DNA of 45,130 nucleotides from Actinomadura sp. KC06 (GTDB lineage: Bacteria; Actinomycetota; Actinomycetes; Streptosporangiales; Streptosporangiaceae), in the NCBI RefSeq assembly GCF_004348735.1, contig NZ_SMKT01000065.1, forward strand, positions 1-45,130, in the 5' to 3' direction. The translations under genes and the position numbers were made by a program. Below are positions 1 through 8,700 of the stretch, one piece after another. The first letter of the stretch is position 1. The number at the start of each line of letters is the position of its first letter. The notes beneath the pieces were generated by a model that was not told the DNA's origin, searched no databases, and saw only the letters and a program-made list of their open reading frames with translations.

Positions 1-1
1 G

Positions 2-364
2 CTCGACCCCCTCGGGCTCACCCCCCACAACTACAGTGGGGACGATGAGGGAACTCGGCCAGACCGCAAATTCGTAAAGAACGATGATGAGTTGCTCCAG
101 TATGCTATGGACGCCGCCGGTGGGGACTTGGACAGCCTGGAACAGCGAAAGCCCACATTCTGGCGAGGGCGGCATCCTGACGGCGAAATGATCGATATCG
201 AATGGGAGCCCAAGGGGCATAGCAACACTAATGAAGGGCCGCATGTGACCGTGCGACGCCTCAAGGACCCCGAGGATCCCAGGATGGGATGGAAGGTGGT
301 CGACAAGGTGTTCATCGAGGGGCGCGAAAGGTGGGGGGAGTGGAGATGGACCGGCGACACGTAA
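2..364 (+). CDS. C-terminal tip of an Rhs-family polymorphic toxin (5' end outside window)
   Basis: The frame is open from the left edge and ends with TAA at 362-364. Its first residues read LDPLGL, the motif that closes the Rhs core; in Rhs proteins the variable toxin domain begins directly after it. About 115 residues follow (PHNYSGDDEG... to ...GEWRWTGDT), rich in charged residues, with a conserved-looking stretch NTNEGPHVTVRRL and a Trp-rich end. I do not recognise the toxin fold and assign no activity; by analogy such tips are nucleases, deaminases or similar effectors delivered to competitors. Base composition here is visibly lower in GC than in the rest of the window and codon use is mixed, as expected for a horizontally exchanged cassette. 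The stop overlaps the next gene, a typical toxin/immunity arrangement. The Rhs assignment rests on the motif, the length of the tip and the neighbour. Confidence 0.7.
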   Translation, partial: LDPLGLTPHNYSGDDEGTRPDRKFVKNDDELLQYAMDAAGGDLDSLEQRKPTFWRGRHPDGEMIDIEWEPKGHSNTNEGPHVTVRRLKDPEDPRMGWKVVDKVFIEGRERWGEWRWTGDT

Positions 365-762
365 ATTGGACGAGCGCGGAAGACATACTGAGCAATGTGA
401 TAGAGGGTGCGAGCAGTTTTGAGCTGGATGAGATACCTGGCCTGAGACCGGAGATCTGGCAAAGATTTCCCATCAACGATCGAGACCCTCGCGCCGTCGA
501 GCAAGAGTTCGTTGAGTACTGCCTCCCCCGAGTCGCAGGTCTTTTGGTCGTGGTGACCTTCGCCAGCTTCAAGGACTCGGTCGGTCCGCTGTTCGTGCGC
601 GCGGAAGCATTCCCGAGTTTCGTTGAGGGCTATTGGGACAGCTTCGGCGAGCTTTTGGTGGACGGTGATGTGGTCGTCGTATCCGCAAAGACTGGCAAGG
701 TGATTGCAGTCCATCATAGTGAGCTAATAACGACGATCGAAGGCCGCACCATCGACCTCTAA
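346..762 (+). CDS. Probable immunity protein for the upstream Rhs toxin tip
   Basis: This 138-residue protein starts at ATG 346, which has a G-rich ribosome binding site at 333-340 and lies 19 nt inside the toxin gene, so translation is probably coupled. An in-frame ATG at 289 would sit deeper in the toxin gene without a better site. The sequence is acidic and cytosolic, with no signal peptide. Its second half (LLVVVTFASF ... SFGELLVDGDVVVVSAKTGKVIAVHHSEL) is a run of beta strands of the kind seen in small polymorphic-toxin immunity proteins. I do not recognise a named Imm family. The function follows from position directly behind an Rhs tip and from size. GC content is as low as in the toxin tip, which supports joint transfer. 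Confidence 0.6.
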   Translation: MDRRHVNWTSAEDILSNVIEGASSFELDEIPGLRPEIWQRFPINDRDPRAVEQEFVEYCLPRVAGLLVVVTFASFKDSVGPLFVRAEAFPSFVEGYWDSFGELLVDGDVVVVSAKTGKVIAVHHSELITTIEGRTIDL

Positions 763-794
763 TAAAGTGCTGCCTGAATGGTTCCTGTTGTTCG

Positions 795-1004
795 GTGCGG
801 GAGCGGGTGCTGGCGAGGGCGAACACGTCACCTTTCGGCCATGGCACCATCAGGATTGGATCGACAACCGATGATCTCCCGGTGGTTCCGCCGGGCTTTG
901 ATGACTCCGAGTTGGCGGCGACCTGGCTTCGTACGCTCGGGGTCATCGCCGCTGAGGTGCGTTCTTGTCTGGGGCTTTTAGGGGAGGGAGAAGACCTCGG
1001 ATAG
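795..1004 (+). pseudogene. Possible gene remnant or small ORF behind the immunity gene
   Basis: After the immunity stop there is a 69-codon frame beginning GTG 795. Its middle (DDLPVVPPGFDDSELAATWL) has natural-looking composition and moderately G/C-biased third positions. It has no convincing ribosome binding site and its end runs 27 nt over the 3' end of the convergent SnoaL-like gene. It may be the surviving tail of a former toxin or immunity cassette, which often pile up downstream of Rhs genes, or it may be noise. I recognise no family. Confidence 0.2.
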
Positions 1005-1373
1005 GGCTTTGGGGTCGTAGCCGTCTACGTGGAACCAGGCTTCGGCGATTTTGGCGGAGGTGAGGCGGTAGATCGCGATTTCGTTGCCTCTGACGTGGGT
1101 TTCGCCTCGGCTGGCTGACCAGCGGATCTTGGCTACTACGTGCTCGTCGGTTGTCAGGAAGGCCGTGGGTTCCAGGGTGAAGGTGCCGTTGGTCGCTTGC
1201 TTGAGGTCGTCCAGCAGCTTGAGTACGGTTTCTCGGCCCTGGTGGGTGCCTGAGTAGTCCTCGTTGCCTGGTTCGTGCCAGCGGACGTCTGGGGCGAGGA
1301 GGGCGTGGAGGGTTTTGGTGTCGCCGTCGCTGCGGGCTTTGTAGAACGAGCGGATTACGTTCTCGTTGGCCAT
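978..1373 (-). CDS. SnoaL-like / NTF2-fold protein
   Basis: A 131-residue cytosolic protein with the pattern of the SnoaL-like NTF2 superfamily: N-terminal helices ending in LLAPDVRWHEPG, then GRETVLKLLDDL, then three antiparallel strands ending in AEAWFHVDGYDP. Family members form a cone-shaped barrel with a hydrophobic pocket; some are cyclases or isomerases and many have unknown ligands. No catalytic assignment is possible from sequence alone. ATG 1373 is preceded by GGGGA at short spacing. The gene lies 66 bp downstream of moeZ on the same strand but is separated from it by a strong hairpin, so it probably has its own promoter. Codons are less GC-biased than those of moeZ. Confidence 0.75.
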   Translation of the reverse strand: MANENVIRSFYKARSDGDTKTLHALLAPDVRWHEPGNEDYSGTHQGRETVLKLLDDLKQATNGTFTLEPTAFLTTDEHVVAKIRWSASRGETHVRGNEIAIYRLTSAKIAEAWFHVDGYDPKALSEVFSLP

Positions 1374-1393
1374 GTCGTCCCCAGTGCACTGGC

Positions 1394-1433
1394 GAAGGCC
1401 CCGAACCCGGTGTGTGGTGGGTTCGGGGCCTTC
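1394..1433 (-). terminator. Hairpin terminator behind moeZ
   Basis: A perfect 15-bp stem (1394-1408 with 1419-1433) encloses a 10-nt loop, just after the moeZ stop at 1440-1442. There is no T-run, as is usual for actinomycete terminators. It separates moeZ from the SnoaL-like gene. Confidence 0.75.
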
Positions 1434-1439
1434 GGTGGG

Positions 1440-2621
1440 TTAGTAGGTGGGTTGGGACGGGTCTATTTGGTTCACCCAGGCCAGGACGCCGCCGCCCACG
1501 TGGACGGCGTCGGAGAAGCCTGCGTTCTTGACGACCGCCAGGGCCTCGGCGGAGCGGACGCCCGACTTGCAGTGCAGGACGATCTTCTTGTCCTGCGGGA
1601 GGCGCTCCAGGGCCGAGCCGTTCAGGAAGTCGCCCTTGGGGATGAGGGTCGCGCCGGGGATCGAGACGATCTCGTACTCGTTGGGCTCGCGGACGTCCAC
1701 CAGGAAGATGTCGTCGTTCCGGTCCTGCATGGCCTTGAGGTCGATGACGGTGATCGTGGAGTCCTGCGCGGCCTCGGCGGCCTCGTCGGAGACGGCGCCG
1801 CAGAACGCCTCGTAGTCTTCGAGGAGCTCGGTCTGCGTGGGGTTCTTGCCGCAGAGGGGGCACTCCGGGTCCTTGCGGACCTTGACGGAGCGGTAGCTCA
1901 TCTCGAGGGCGTCGTAGATCATCAGGCGGCCGACGAGGGGCTCGCCGATGCCGGCGAGGAGCTTGATGGCCTCGTTCACCTGGATGGAGCCGATCGACGC
2001 GCAAAGAACGCCCAGGACGCCGCCCTCGGCGCAGGACGGGACCATGCCGGGCGGCGGCGGCTCCGGGTAGAGGCAGCGGTAGCACGGGCCGTGCTCGGCC
2101 CAGAACACGGACGCCTGGCCGTCGAAGCGGTAGATCGAACCCCAGACGTACGGCTTGCCCAGGAGGACGGCGGCGTCGTTCACCATGTAGCGGGTCGCGA
2201 AGTTGTCGGTGCCGTCCACGATCAGGTCGTAGCCGGAGAAGATGTCCATGATGTTGTCGCGGTCGAGCGCGGTGTTGTGCACGACCACGTCGATCAGCGG
2301 GTTGATCTCACGGACGGTCTCGGCGGCCGACTCCACCTTCGGCTTGCCCAGCGACGACTGGCGGTGGATGATCTGCCGCTGCAGGTTGGACTCGTCCACG
2401 ACGTCGAAGTCGATGACGCCGAGCGTGCCCACGCCGGCGGCGGCGAGGTAGAGGAGGGCGGGGGAGCCGAGACCGCCCGCGCCCACGACCAGGACTTTGG
2501 CGTTCTTGAGGCGCTTCTGCCCGGACATGCCCACGTCGGGGATGATCAGGTGCCGCGAGTAGCGGTTGACCTCGTCGCGGGTGAGCTCCGCTGCGGGCTC
2601 GACCAAAGGTGGCAACGACAC
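1440..2621 (-). CDS. moeZ: MoeZ-type adenylyltransferase/sulfurtransferase
   Basis: A 393-residue ThiF/MoeB-rhodanese fusion. The N-terminal ThiF domain carries the nucleotide-binding GAGGLGS near residues 47-53, the DNLQRQ-like SNLQRQIIHR segment, and the zinc cysteine pairs CYRC and CPLC. The C-terminal rhodanese domain has its active-site cysteine in LHCKSGVRS (about Cys351). In actinobacteria MoeZ adenylates and thiocarboxylates small sulfur carrier proteins such as MoaD, CysO and ThiS-like partners. I chose GTG 2621 because an AGGAG lies 8 nt upstream and the resulting length matches the family; an upstream ATG at 2675 lacks a site. The gene corresponds to Rv3206c in the mycobacterial order. 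A MoaE gene lies far away in this window at 43412, so the two molybdopterin functions are not in one operon. Confidence 0.93.
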   Translation of the reverse strand: MSLPPLVEPAAELTRDEVNRYSRHLIIPDVGMSGQKRLKNAKVLVVGAGGLGSPALLYLAAAGVGTLGVIDFDVVDESNLQRQIIHRQSSLGKPKVESAAETVREINPLIDVVVHNTALDRDNIMDIFSGYDLIVDGTDNFATRYMVNDAAVLLGKPYVWGSIYRFDGQASVFWAEHGPCYRCLYPEPPPPGMVPSCAEGGVLGVLCASIGSIQVNEAIKLLAGIGEPLVGRLMIYDALEMSYRSVKVRKDPECPLCGKNPTQTELLEDYEAFCGAVSDEAAEAAQDSTITVIDLKAMQDRNDDIFLVDVREPNEYEIVSIPGATLIPKGDFLNGSALERLPQDKKIVLHCKSGVRSAEALAVVKNAGFSDAVHVGGGVLAWVNQIDPSQPTY

Positions 2622-2770
2622 GGTGGGTGCTCCTGTGCTGACGCGTGTTAGGGCGGGACGTCTTCGTCCTCTCACCGCACAACCTTGCCATGCGCTGGGT
2701 CATTCCCGGGCTTCCGGCGCCCTGGACGGTCTCCTCACTGCAATGTCAGGGCGGAATGTCGTGAAGCAAC

Positions 2771-2776
2771 GATAAT
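2771..2776 (+). promoter_or_regulatory. Candidate -10 element for the proline-rich membrane protein gene
   Basis: GATAAT lies 10 nt before GTG 2787 and there is no ribosome binding site, so the transcript could be leaderless or nearly so. No clear -35 hexamer is seen. Confidence 0.4.
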
Positions 2777-2786
2777 CTTGGCTGTT

Positions 2787-3713
2787 GTGGCGTTCCTGCC
2801 CCCCTCCCAGCAGCCGCACCCGCCGCGGCCCCCGCAGCAGCCCGGCATGCCCGCAAGCCGTCCGCCCGGCATGCCCGCCGGGCCCTCTGGCATGCCCCCT
2901 GGCGGGCCTTCCGGGATGTACGGTCCGCCCTACATGGGGCCGCCGGGTCCGCCGGGGCCGCCGCCGGTGACGGTGCTCGGCCTGCGCGGACGGCAGTGGA
3001 TGATCGTCGCGCTCGTCGTCGCCTGCTGCTACCTGATCACCACCGGGGTCTCGCTCACCGGCGCCTGGGCGGCCCTCACCCGCGACCCCACCAGCGCCGA
3101 GCTGCAACTGGCCGCGAACAAGGAGGTGGCGCGCCGGTGGCAGGCTTGGCCCGCGGGACGCATCTTCCCTGAGCAGGTCAGCTACCGCCCGCAGACGGGC
3201 CACAGCGAGTACGCGACACGGATGGGCATCGTCCCCGACACCGCCTGCGCGCAGGCGGTCGACGAGGAGATCGCGAGGACGATCGGAAGGCATGGTTGCC
3301 GGGCCGTCCTGCGCGCCACGTACGTCGATCAGTTGCAGGGCATCGTCGTAACGGTCGGCGTGGTGGCGTTCCCCGATCCGTGGAAGGCCGACAAGGCGTA
3401 CAGGGAGCTGCCCGGTTCGCAGCGGCTGGACGGGCGGGGCACGGTGCGTCCGGCGTTGCACGCGGCGCCCTTCCCCGGGACGGCGTCCGCGCGGTTCAAC
3501 GACGAGGCCCGGCAGGACCGGACCATCGACCGGGGCGGCCCGTACGTCGTGCTGACGACGTCCGGCCAGACCGACGGCCGCCCCGCCGCGGCGATCAAGA
3601 AGGCGCGGCCCGGCGAGCCGTTCGCGCTCGCGCCGCAGGTCGGGCACGCGATCGCGCGGGCGCTGGCCGCCAAGGCCCTGCCGGACTGCGACGAACCCGA
3701 GTGGGAATGCTGA
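2787..3713 (+). CDS. Proline-rich single-pass membrane protein
   Basis: A 308-residue protein with three visible parts. Residues 1 to about 65 are low-complexity Pro/Gly/Met (repeats of PPGMPAGPSGMPP type) and probably cytoplasmic. A single membrane segment follows (WMIVALVVACCYLITTGVSL). The remaining 210 residues are predicted extracytoplasmic and contain several cysteines (DTACAQ, RHGCRA, DCDEPEWEC) that could form disulfides. I do not recognise a domain. The start GTG 2787 is chosen for the close -10 element; earlier in-frame starts lack support. Only 11 bp separate it from the mycosin-like protease, so the two are very probably co-transcribed and may act together at the membrane. It is divergent from moeZ. 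Confidence 0.7.
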   Translation: MAFLPPSQQPHPPRPPQQPGMPASRPPGMPAGPSGMPPGGPSGMYGPPYMGPPGPPGPPPVTVLGLRGRQWMIVALVVACCYLITTGVSLTGAWAALTRDPTSAELQLAANKEVARRWQAWPAGRIFPEQVSYRPQTGHSEYATRMGIVPDTACAQAVDEEIARTIGRHGCRAVLRATYVDQLQGIVVTVGVVAFPDPWKADKAYRELPGSQRLDGRGTVRPALHAAPFPGTASARFNDEARQDRTIDRGGPYVVLTTSGQTDGRPAAAIKKARPGEPFALAPQVGHAIARALAAKALPDCDEPEWEC

Positions 3714-3724
3714 CGGGAGCGCGG

Positions 3725-5284
3725 ATGCCAGGGCGCCAGGCGGGCGGGACGCGTCGGACCCCGCCGCCCTCCGCGCGGCCGACGCGGAGGCGGGCGGTGG
3801 CGGCGGTGTTCGCGGCGGCGGTTGCCGGGACGTGGCTGATGCCCGTTCCCGCGCAGGCCGACATCGTCCGCGATCGGCAGAAGCCCATCCTGAACATGCT
3901 CGGCATGGACGCCGCGTGGCGGATCACCAAGGGCAAGGGCGTGACCGTCGCGGTCGTCGACTCCGGCGTCGATCCGCGTCAGGCGGACCTCGCCGGCTCG
4001 GTCACCACCGGGCCCAACATGCTCGCCGAGGTCGACGCCGGGACGCAGCCGGTGCGCGAGCACGGCACCGGGATGGCGTCGCTGATCGCGGGCCACGGCC
4101 ACGGCGCCGGGGGCGGCTCCGGCATCATCGGGATCGCGCCGGAGTCCCGCATCCTCGCGATCCGGGCGATCGGCGAGCCGGAGGACAAGAGCTTCCGCCG
4201 CTACCGGACGTCCGAGCGGGCCGACACCGCCGTGGCGCGCGGCATCCGCTACGCCGCCGACCACGGCGCCGACGTGATCAACCTCTCGCTCGGCAAGGAC
4301 GAGGAGGTCCCGGACGAGCGCGCGGCCATCGGATACGCCATCCGCAAGGGCGTCGTCGTGGTGTCCGCGGTCGGGAACGACGGCGACGACCCGGGCGCTC
4401 TGGACGGCGAGGGATACGCGCCGTACTCCTACCCGGCGTCCTATCCGGGCGTCATCGCGGTCGCCGCGACCGAGCCCGGCCACGCCCGCGCGCCGTTCTC
4501 CAACCGCAACTACTCGGTGCTGGTGTCGGCGCCCGGCGTGGACGTGCCCGTCGCGTCCCCGGGCGGCAGGTACTTCTCCAGCGGCGGGACCAGTGACTCC
4601 AGCGCGCTCGTGTCCGGAATCGCCGCGCTGATCCGCGCCAAGCATCCGAAGATGGCGCCGTCGCTGGTCGCGCAGGCGCTGATCCAGAGCGCCCGGCACG
4701 CGCCGTCCGGCGGCTACAACGCCGACATCGGGTTCGGGGAGGTGCACGCGTCCCGGGCGCTGTCCGCGGCCGACGCGCTGGCCTCGTCCGCCGGGTCCGG
4801 CAAGGCCGCGGGCAAGGCGTCCGGGCAGCGCTTCGGGGAGGAGGACCCCGAGCCGGTGGAGGTCATCGAGCGGCCCGGCTGGGTCAACCCGCTGATCATC
4901 GGGCTGGTGCTCGCCGGGATCGGCGGGACGGTCACGGCCGGCGCGATCGCGATCACGTTCCGCCGCCGCCATCCCCGGCTCGCCGGTGGTCCGCCGCTGG
5001 GCCCTGGCCCGGCGATGGGTTCGCCGATGGGTGCCGGTCCCGGGTTGTTCTCGTCCCCTGGGCGGACGCAGGGAGGCGGTCCGCCGCATGCTCCGCCCTA
5101 TGGCGCTCCAGGTTCGGCGCCAGGTGGACCGCCGCCGCGCCAGAGCGGACCGCCGCCACGGCCGAATGGTCCGTTGCCTGGGCAGGACGGGCCGTCGGGG
5201 TCGAGCAGGCCCTCCGGGCCGCCGACGTGGGGGTCTGAATCCGGACCGCCGCCTGGGTCGTTGCCGCCACTGCCGCCCGCCTGA
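3725..5284 (+). CDS. Mycosin-like S8 (subtilisin) serine protease, membrane anchored
   Basis: A 519-residue protein. A twin-Arg/Lys-rich N-terminus and hydrophobic stretch end in PAQA-D, a plausible signal peptidase site near residue 46. The S8 domain has the full triad: Asp79 in AVVDSGVDP, His113 in REHGTGMAS and Ser290 in GGTSDSSALVSG, with the oxyanion Asn in AVGNDGDD. After the catalytic domain comes a membrane segment (PLIIGLVLAGIGGTVTAGAI), then a long Pro/Gly-rich cytoplasmic tail. This is the architecture of type VII secretion mycosins (MycP). ATG 3725 has GGGAG 5 nt upstream; ATG 3707 lacks one and overlaps the previous gene. No ESX components (EccB-E, WXG100) are present in the window, so this is an orphan mycosin paired with the proline-rich membrane protein. 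Confidence 0.88.
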   Translation: MPGRQAGGTRRTPPPSARPTRRRAVAAVFAAAVAGTWLMPVPAQADIVRDRQKPILNMLGMDAAWRITKGKGVTVAVVDSGVDPRQADLAGSVTTGPNMLAEVDAGTQPVREHGTGMASLIAGHGHGAGGGSGIIGIAPESRILAIRAIGEPEDKSFRRYRTSERADTAVARGIRYAADHGADVINLSLGKDEEVPDERAAIGYAIRKGVVVVSAVGNDGDDPGALDGEGYAPYSYPASYPGVIAVAATEPGHARAPFSNRNYSVLVSAPGVDVPVASPGGRYFSSGGTSDSSALVSGIAALIRAKHPKMAPSLVAQALIQSARHAPSGGYNADIGFGEVHASRALSAADALASSAGSGKAAGKASGQRFGEEDPEPVEVIERPGWVNPLIIGLVLAGIGGTVTAGAIAITFRRRHPRLAGGPPLGPGPAMGSPMGAGPGLFSSPGRTQGGGPPHAPPYGAPGSAPGGPPPRQSGPPPRPNGPLPGQDGPSGSSRPSGPPTWGSESGPPPGSLPPLPPA

Positions 5285-5290
5285 GACCGC

Positions 5291-5296
5291 GAGAAT
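5291..5296 (+). promoter_or_regulatory. Leaderless -10 element of the ATL gene
   Basis: GAGAAT followed by 6 nt and the ATG at 5303, with no ribosome binding site; this is the leaderless arrangement common in actinobacteria. Confidence 0.5.
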
Positions 5297-5302
5297 CGCC
5301 GG

Positions 5303-5617
5303 ATGTGGTCTGAACCGGATGAGTACGCCGAGGCCGTCCTGGACGCGGTGGAGCGGATCCCGCCCGGCCGTGTCCTCGCCTACGGCGATGTGGCCGAGCT
5401 GGTCGGACGCGGCGGGCCCCGGCAGGTCGGACGCGTGATGTCCCTGTACGGGGGCGCCGTGCCGTGGTGGCGGGTGATCCGCGCGGACGGCAGCCCGCCG
5501 AGCGGCCACGAGATCGAGGCGCACGAGCAGTACCGCGCCGAGGGCACCCCGCTGCGCCCGGACGGCCGCCGCGTCGACATGTCCCGCGCCCGCTGGACGG
5601 GGCCGGATCCGTCCTGA
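5303..5617 (+). CDS. Alkyltransferase-like (ATL) DNA-binding protein, MGMT family without the active cysteine
   Basis: A 104-residue protein consisting of the MGMT DNA-binding domain alone: VLDAVERIPPGRVLAYGDVAELVG (helix-turn-helix part) followed by PRQVGRVM with the arginine finger. Where alkylguanine-DNA alkyltransferase has the acceptor cysteine (PCHRV), this protein has PWWRV at 54-58, so it cannot accept alkyl groups. ATL proteins bind O6-alkylguanine, flip it out and recruit nucleotide excision repair. Most ATLs have PWHRV; the second Trp in place of His is noteworthy. It sits directly upstream of adnA, as Rv3204 sits close to the adnAB genes of M. tuberculosis, which supports a repair role. 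ATG 5303 fits a leaderless transcript. Confidence 0.88.
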   Translation: MWSEPDEYAEAVLDAVERIPPGRVLAYGDVAELVGRGGPRQVGRVMSLYGGAVPWWRVIRADGSPPSGHEIEAHEQYRAEGTPLRPDGRRVDMSRARWTGPDPS

Positions 5618-5710
5618 CCCGTCCGCCGCCTCCCGCCGCGCGGGGTTTCTTGGGCGACATGCGTGCGTTGTGGTCAGAACCGCCCCGGTGATCTGTTCCA
5701 ATGAACTGTT

Positions 5711-8700
5711 GTGCCGTCTGCTTCCTACCGTCTCGTACGCCGCGCGGGCCCCGCGCGGACCGTCCCGCCCGTGCTCGACGAGCAGCAGCGGCGGGTGGTG
5801 GAGCATGCCGGCGGGCCGATGCTCGTGCTGGCGGGGCCGGGCACCGGGAAGACGACCACGATCGTCGAGGCCGTCGTCGACCGCATCGAGAACCGCGGCG
5901 TGGACCCGGAGCGCGTCCTCGTCCTGACGTTCAGCCGCAAGGCGGCGGGGGAGCTGCGGCAGCGGATCACGGGGCGCCTGCACCGGACGACGCGCACGCC
6001 CCTGGCGCTCACCTTCCACAGCTACGCCTACGCCCTGCTCCGCCGGGATGCCGTCCTGGACGAAGAGCAAGCGCCGCGCCTTCTGTCGGGACCGGAGCAG
6101 CTTCTAGAGGTTCGGCGGTTCCTGGAGGGCGAACTGGCGGACGGCGCTCGTGGCTGGCCCGAACGACTCCGGGCCGCTCTGGCTACACGTGGGTTCGCTG
6201 AAGAACTGCGTGACTTCACCTTGCGCGCGGTAGAGCGGGATGTCTTCGGCGAAGACCTCGTTGCGCTCGGACGTATGCGCGGACGCGATGACTGGCCCGC
6301 CATAGGCGAATTCATGGAGCGGTATGCGGATCGGTTCGCGCTCGATCCCGTCCCGACGTACGACTACGGCGAGCTGATTCACGTGGCCGCCCGCATGCTC
6401 GCGGACGAAGAAGTACGGATCCGGGAGCAGGACGCCTACGACATCGTGTTCGTAGACGAATATCAGGACACCGACCCTGCGCAGGAAGCCCTCCTGCACT
6501 ACCTCGCCGGTGACGGCCGCGACCTCGTCGTCGTCGGCGACCCGGATCAGTCCATTTACGGGTTCCGTGGCGCCGACGTGCGCGGCATCCAAGAGTTCCC
6601 GAACCGATTCCGGACGCTGGACGGCGAACCAGCCTCAGTCGTGGCTCTGCAGACGTGCCGCCGGATGGGGCCCGAGATCCTGGCGGCGTCGCGGCGGATC
6701 GCCCGGCGCCTGCCCGCCGGGTCGGCGGGGGCCGCGGAGCATCGCGCGCTGCGTCCGGTGGAGGAGCTGGAGGACGGCGAGGTACGCGCCGTGATCGCCG
6801 ACTCCGAGAGCCAGGAGTCGGCGCTTGTGGCGGACGAATTGCGCCGCGCGCATCTCCTGGACGGCATCCCGTGGTCGCGTATGGCCGTGCTGGTGCGCAG
6901 TGCAGTAAGGCAGGTCCCGGTTCTGCGGCGGGCGCTGGCCCAGGCCGGTGTGCCCGTGGTCGTGGCGGGGGACGAAGTCCCCCTGATCGGTGAGCCCGCC
7001 GTTCGTCCGTTCCTTGTTCTGCTAAGGGCGGCGTTGAAGAAAGGGTTCCTGGACGAGGTCGTTGCAGAAGACCTGCTGACGGGTCCGCTAGGCGGTGCCG
7101 ACGCGCTGGCCATGCGCCGGTTGAAGCGGGCGCTGCGCGACCTGGAGGAATTGTCGGGAGGGCAGCGTCCGCTAGGGGAGCTTCTGGTCGCGGCGGTGAA
7201 CGACCCGCGTGAGCTTGTTCTCGTCCACGAAAGGGTGCGAGCGCCTGCCGAACGGGTCGCGCACCTCATCGACGTAGCGCGCCGCAGCGTTCACGACGGC
7301 GGCAGTGCCGAGGACGTCCTGTGGGCCGTCTGGCAGGAGAGCGGGCAAGCGGACGTACTGCTGGAGCAGAGCGTCAAGGGCGGGACGCGCGGCGCGTCAG
7401 CCGACCGTGACCTCGATGCCGTCGTGGCCCTTTTCGACCACGCGGCACGGTTTGTCGACCGGCTTCCGCAGGCGGGGCCTGAATTGTTCGTCGACAACAT
7501 CGCGTCCCAGGAAATCGCCGGTGACACGCTTGCCGAACAGGCGCCGGAAGGCGAAGCCGTCCGGATCCTCACCGCACACCGCTCCAAGGGGCTGGAGTGG
7601 GACGTGGTCGTGGTAGCCGGCGTCCAGGAAGGTGTCTGGCCGGACGTGCGTCTCCGTGGGTCGCTGCTCGGTATTGAAGAACTGGTCGAGCACGCCGCAG
7701 GGGCCGAGCCGGAAGGAGACGCTGCGGCCGGTGCGTCCATGGCGGCCAAAATGCTGGACGAGGAACGCCGACTCTTCTACGTAGCAGTCACCCGAGCCCG
7801 GAAACGGCTCCTCGTAACTGCCGTGGGTGGGGACGACACCGAGGAACGGCCGTCACGGTTCCTGAACGAACTCCTCCCAGGCGCCATCGAGCAATCGCAA
7901 CTGGACGAGAAGACTCGGTGGCTTTCGCTGTCCGCGCTGGTCGCAGACCTCCGTTCCGTGGTCGCGGACCCGTCCCGTCCGGAACCGCTGCGGCGCGCCG
8001 CCGCCGGACACCTGGCCCGCCTAGCGCGCGCGGGCGTGCGCGGCGCGAAGCCGGAGAACTGGTACGCCATCACCGCCCTTTCCGATTCCGGGCCCGCGTT
8101 CGCCGAGGACGAGCCCATCACGATCTCCCCGTCCCAGGTCGAGGCGTTCACGACGTGCGGGCTGCGCTGGCTGCTCGCGTCCGCGGTAGGCGCGCAGGAG
8201 GGCGGGCCGAACGAGTACAGCACCATGGGCAAGGTCATCCATGCGGTCGCCGAACTGGCGGGCGCGGACGACGGCGTCAACGAGGTTCACGTCGCCGAAC
8301 GGCTGGACGAGATCTGGAACGACCTGGAATTCCGCAGCTCCTGGTACTCGGAGAAGCAGCGCGAGCAGGCCGGCCGGATGGTCGACAAGTTCCTCGACTG
8401 GCACCGCGGCAACCCCAACGAGGTCGTCGCGCTGGAGGAGTCGTTCAAGGTCGACCTCGGCCGCGTCGTCATCAAGGGCCGCATCGACCGCGCCGAACGC
8501 GACGAGGACGGCCGTGCCGTCATCATCGACATCAAGACGTCCTCGACCGCCGTCCCCAAGGACGACCTGGCCCGCCACCCGCAGCTCGGCGTCTACCAGT
8601 ACGCGGTGATGCTCGGCGCGTTCGAGCGGCACGGGCTGATCGAGCCGGGCGGCGCCAAGCTCGTCCAGGTCGGCAAGGCCGCGTTCACCGCCAAGGCGCG

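Noticed and set aside
1275..2651. A long plus-strand frame opposite moeZ
   Set aside because: Val/Asp/Gly-rich shadow of moeZ; no recognisable motif and the minus-strand protein is complete and conserved.
3329..6070. A 913-codon open frame on the minus strand opposite the mycosin and ATL genes
   Set aside because: It is the Arg/Pro/Ala-rich mirror of high-GC genes; it lacks domains, start signals and a sensible codon bias, whereas the plus strand encodes clear families.
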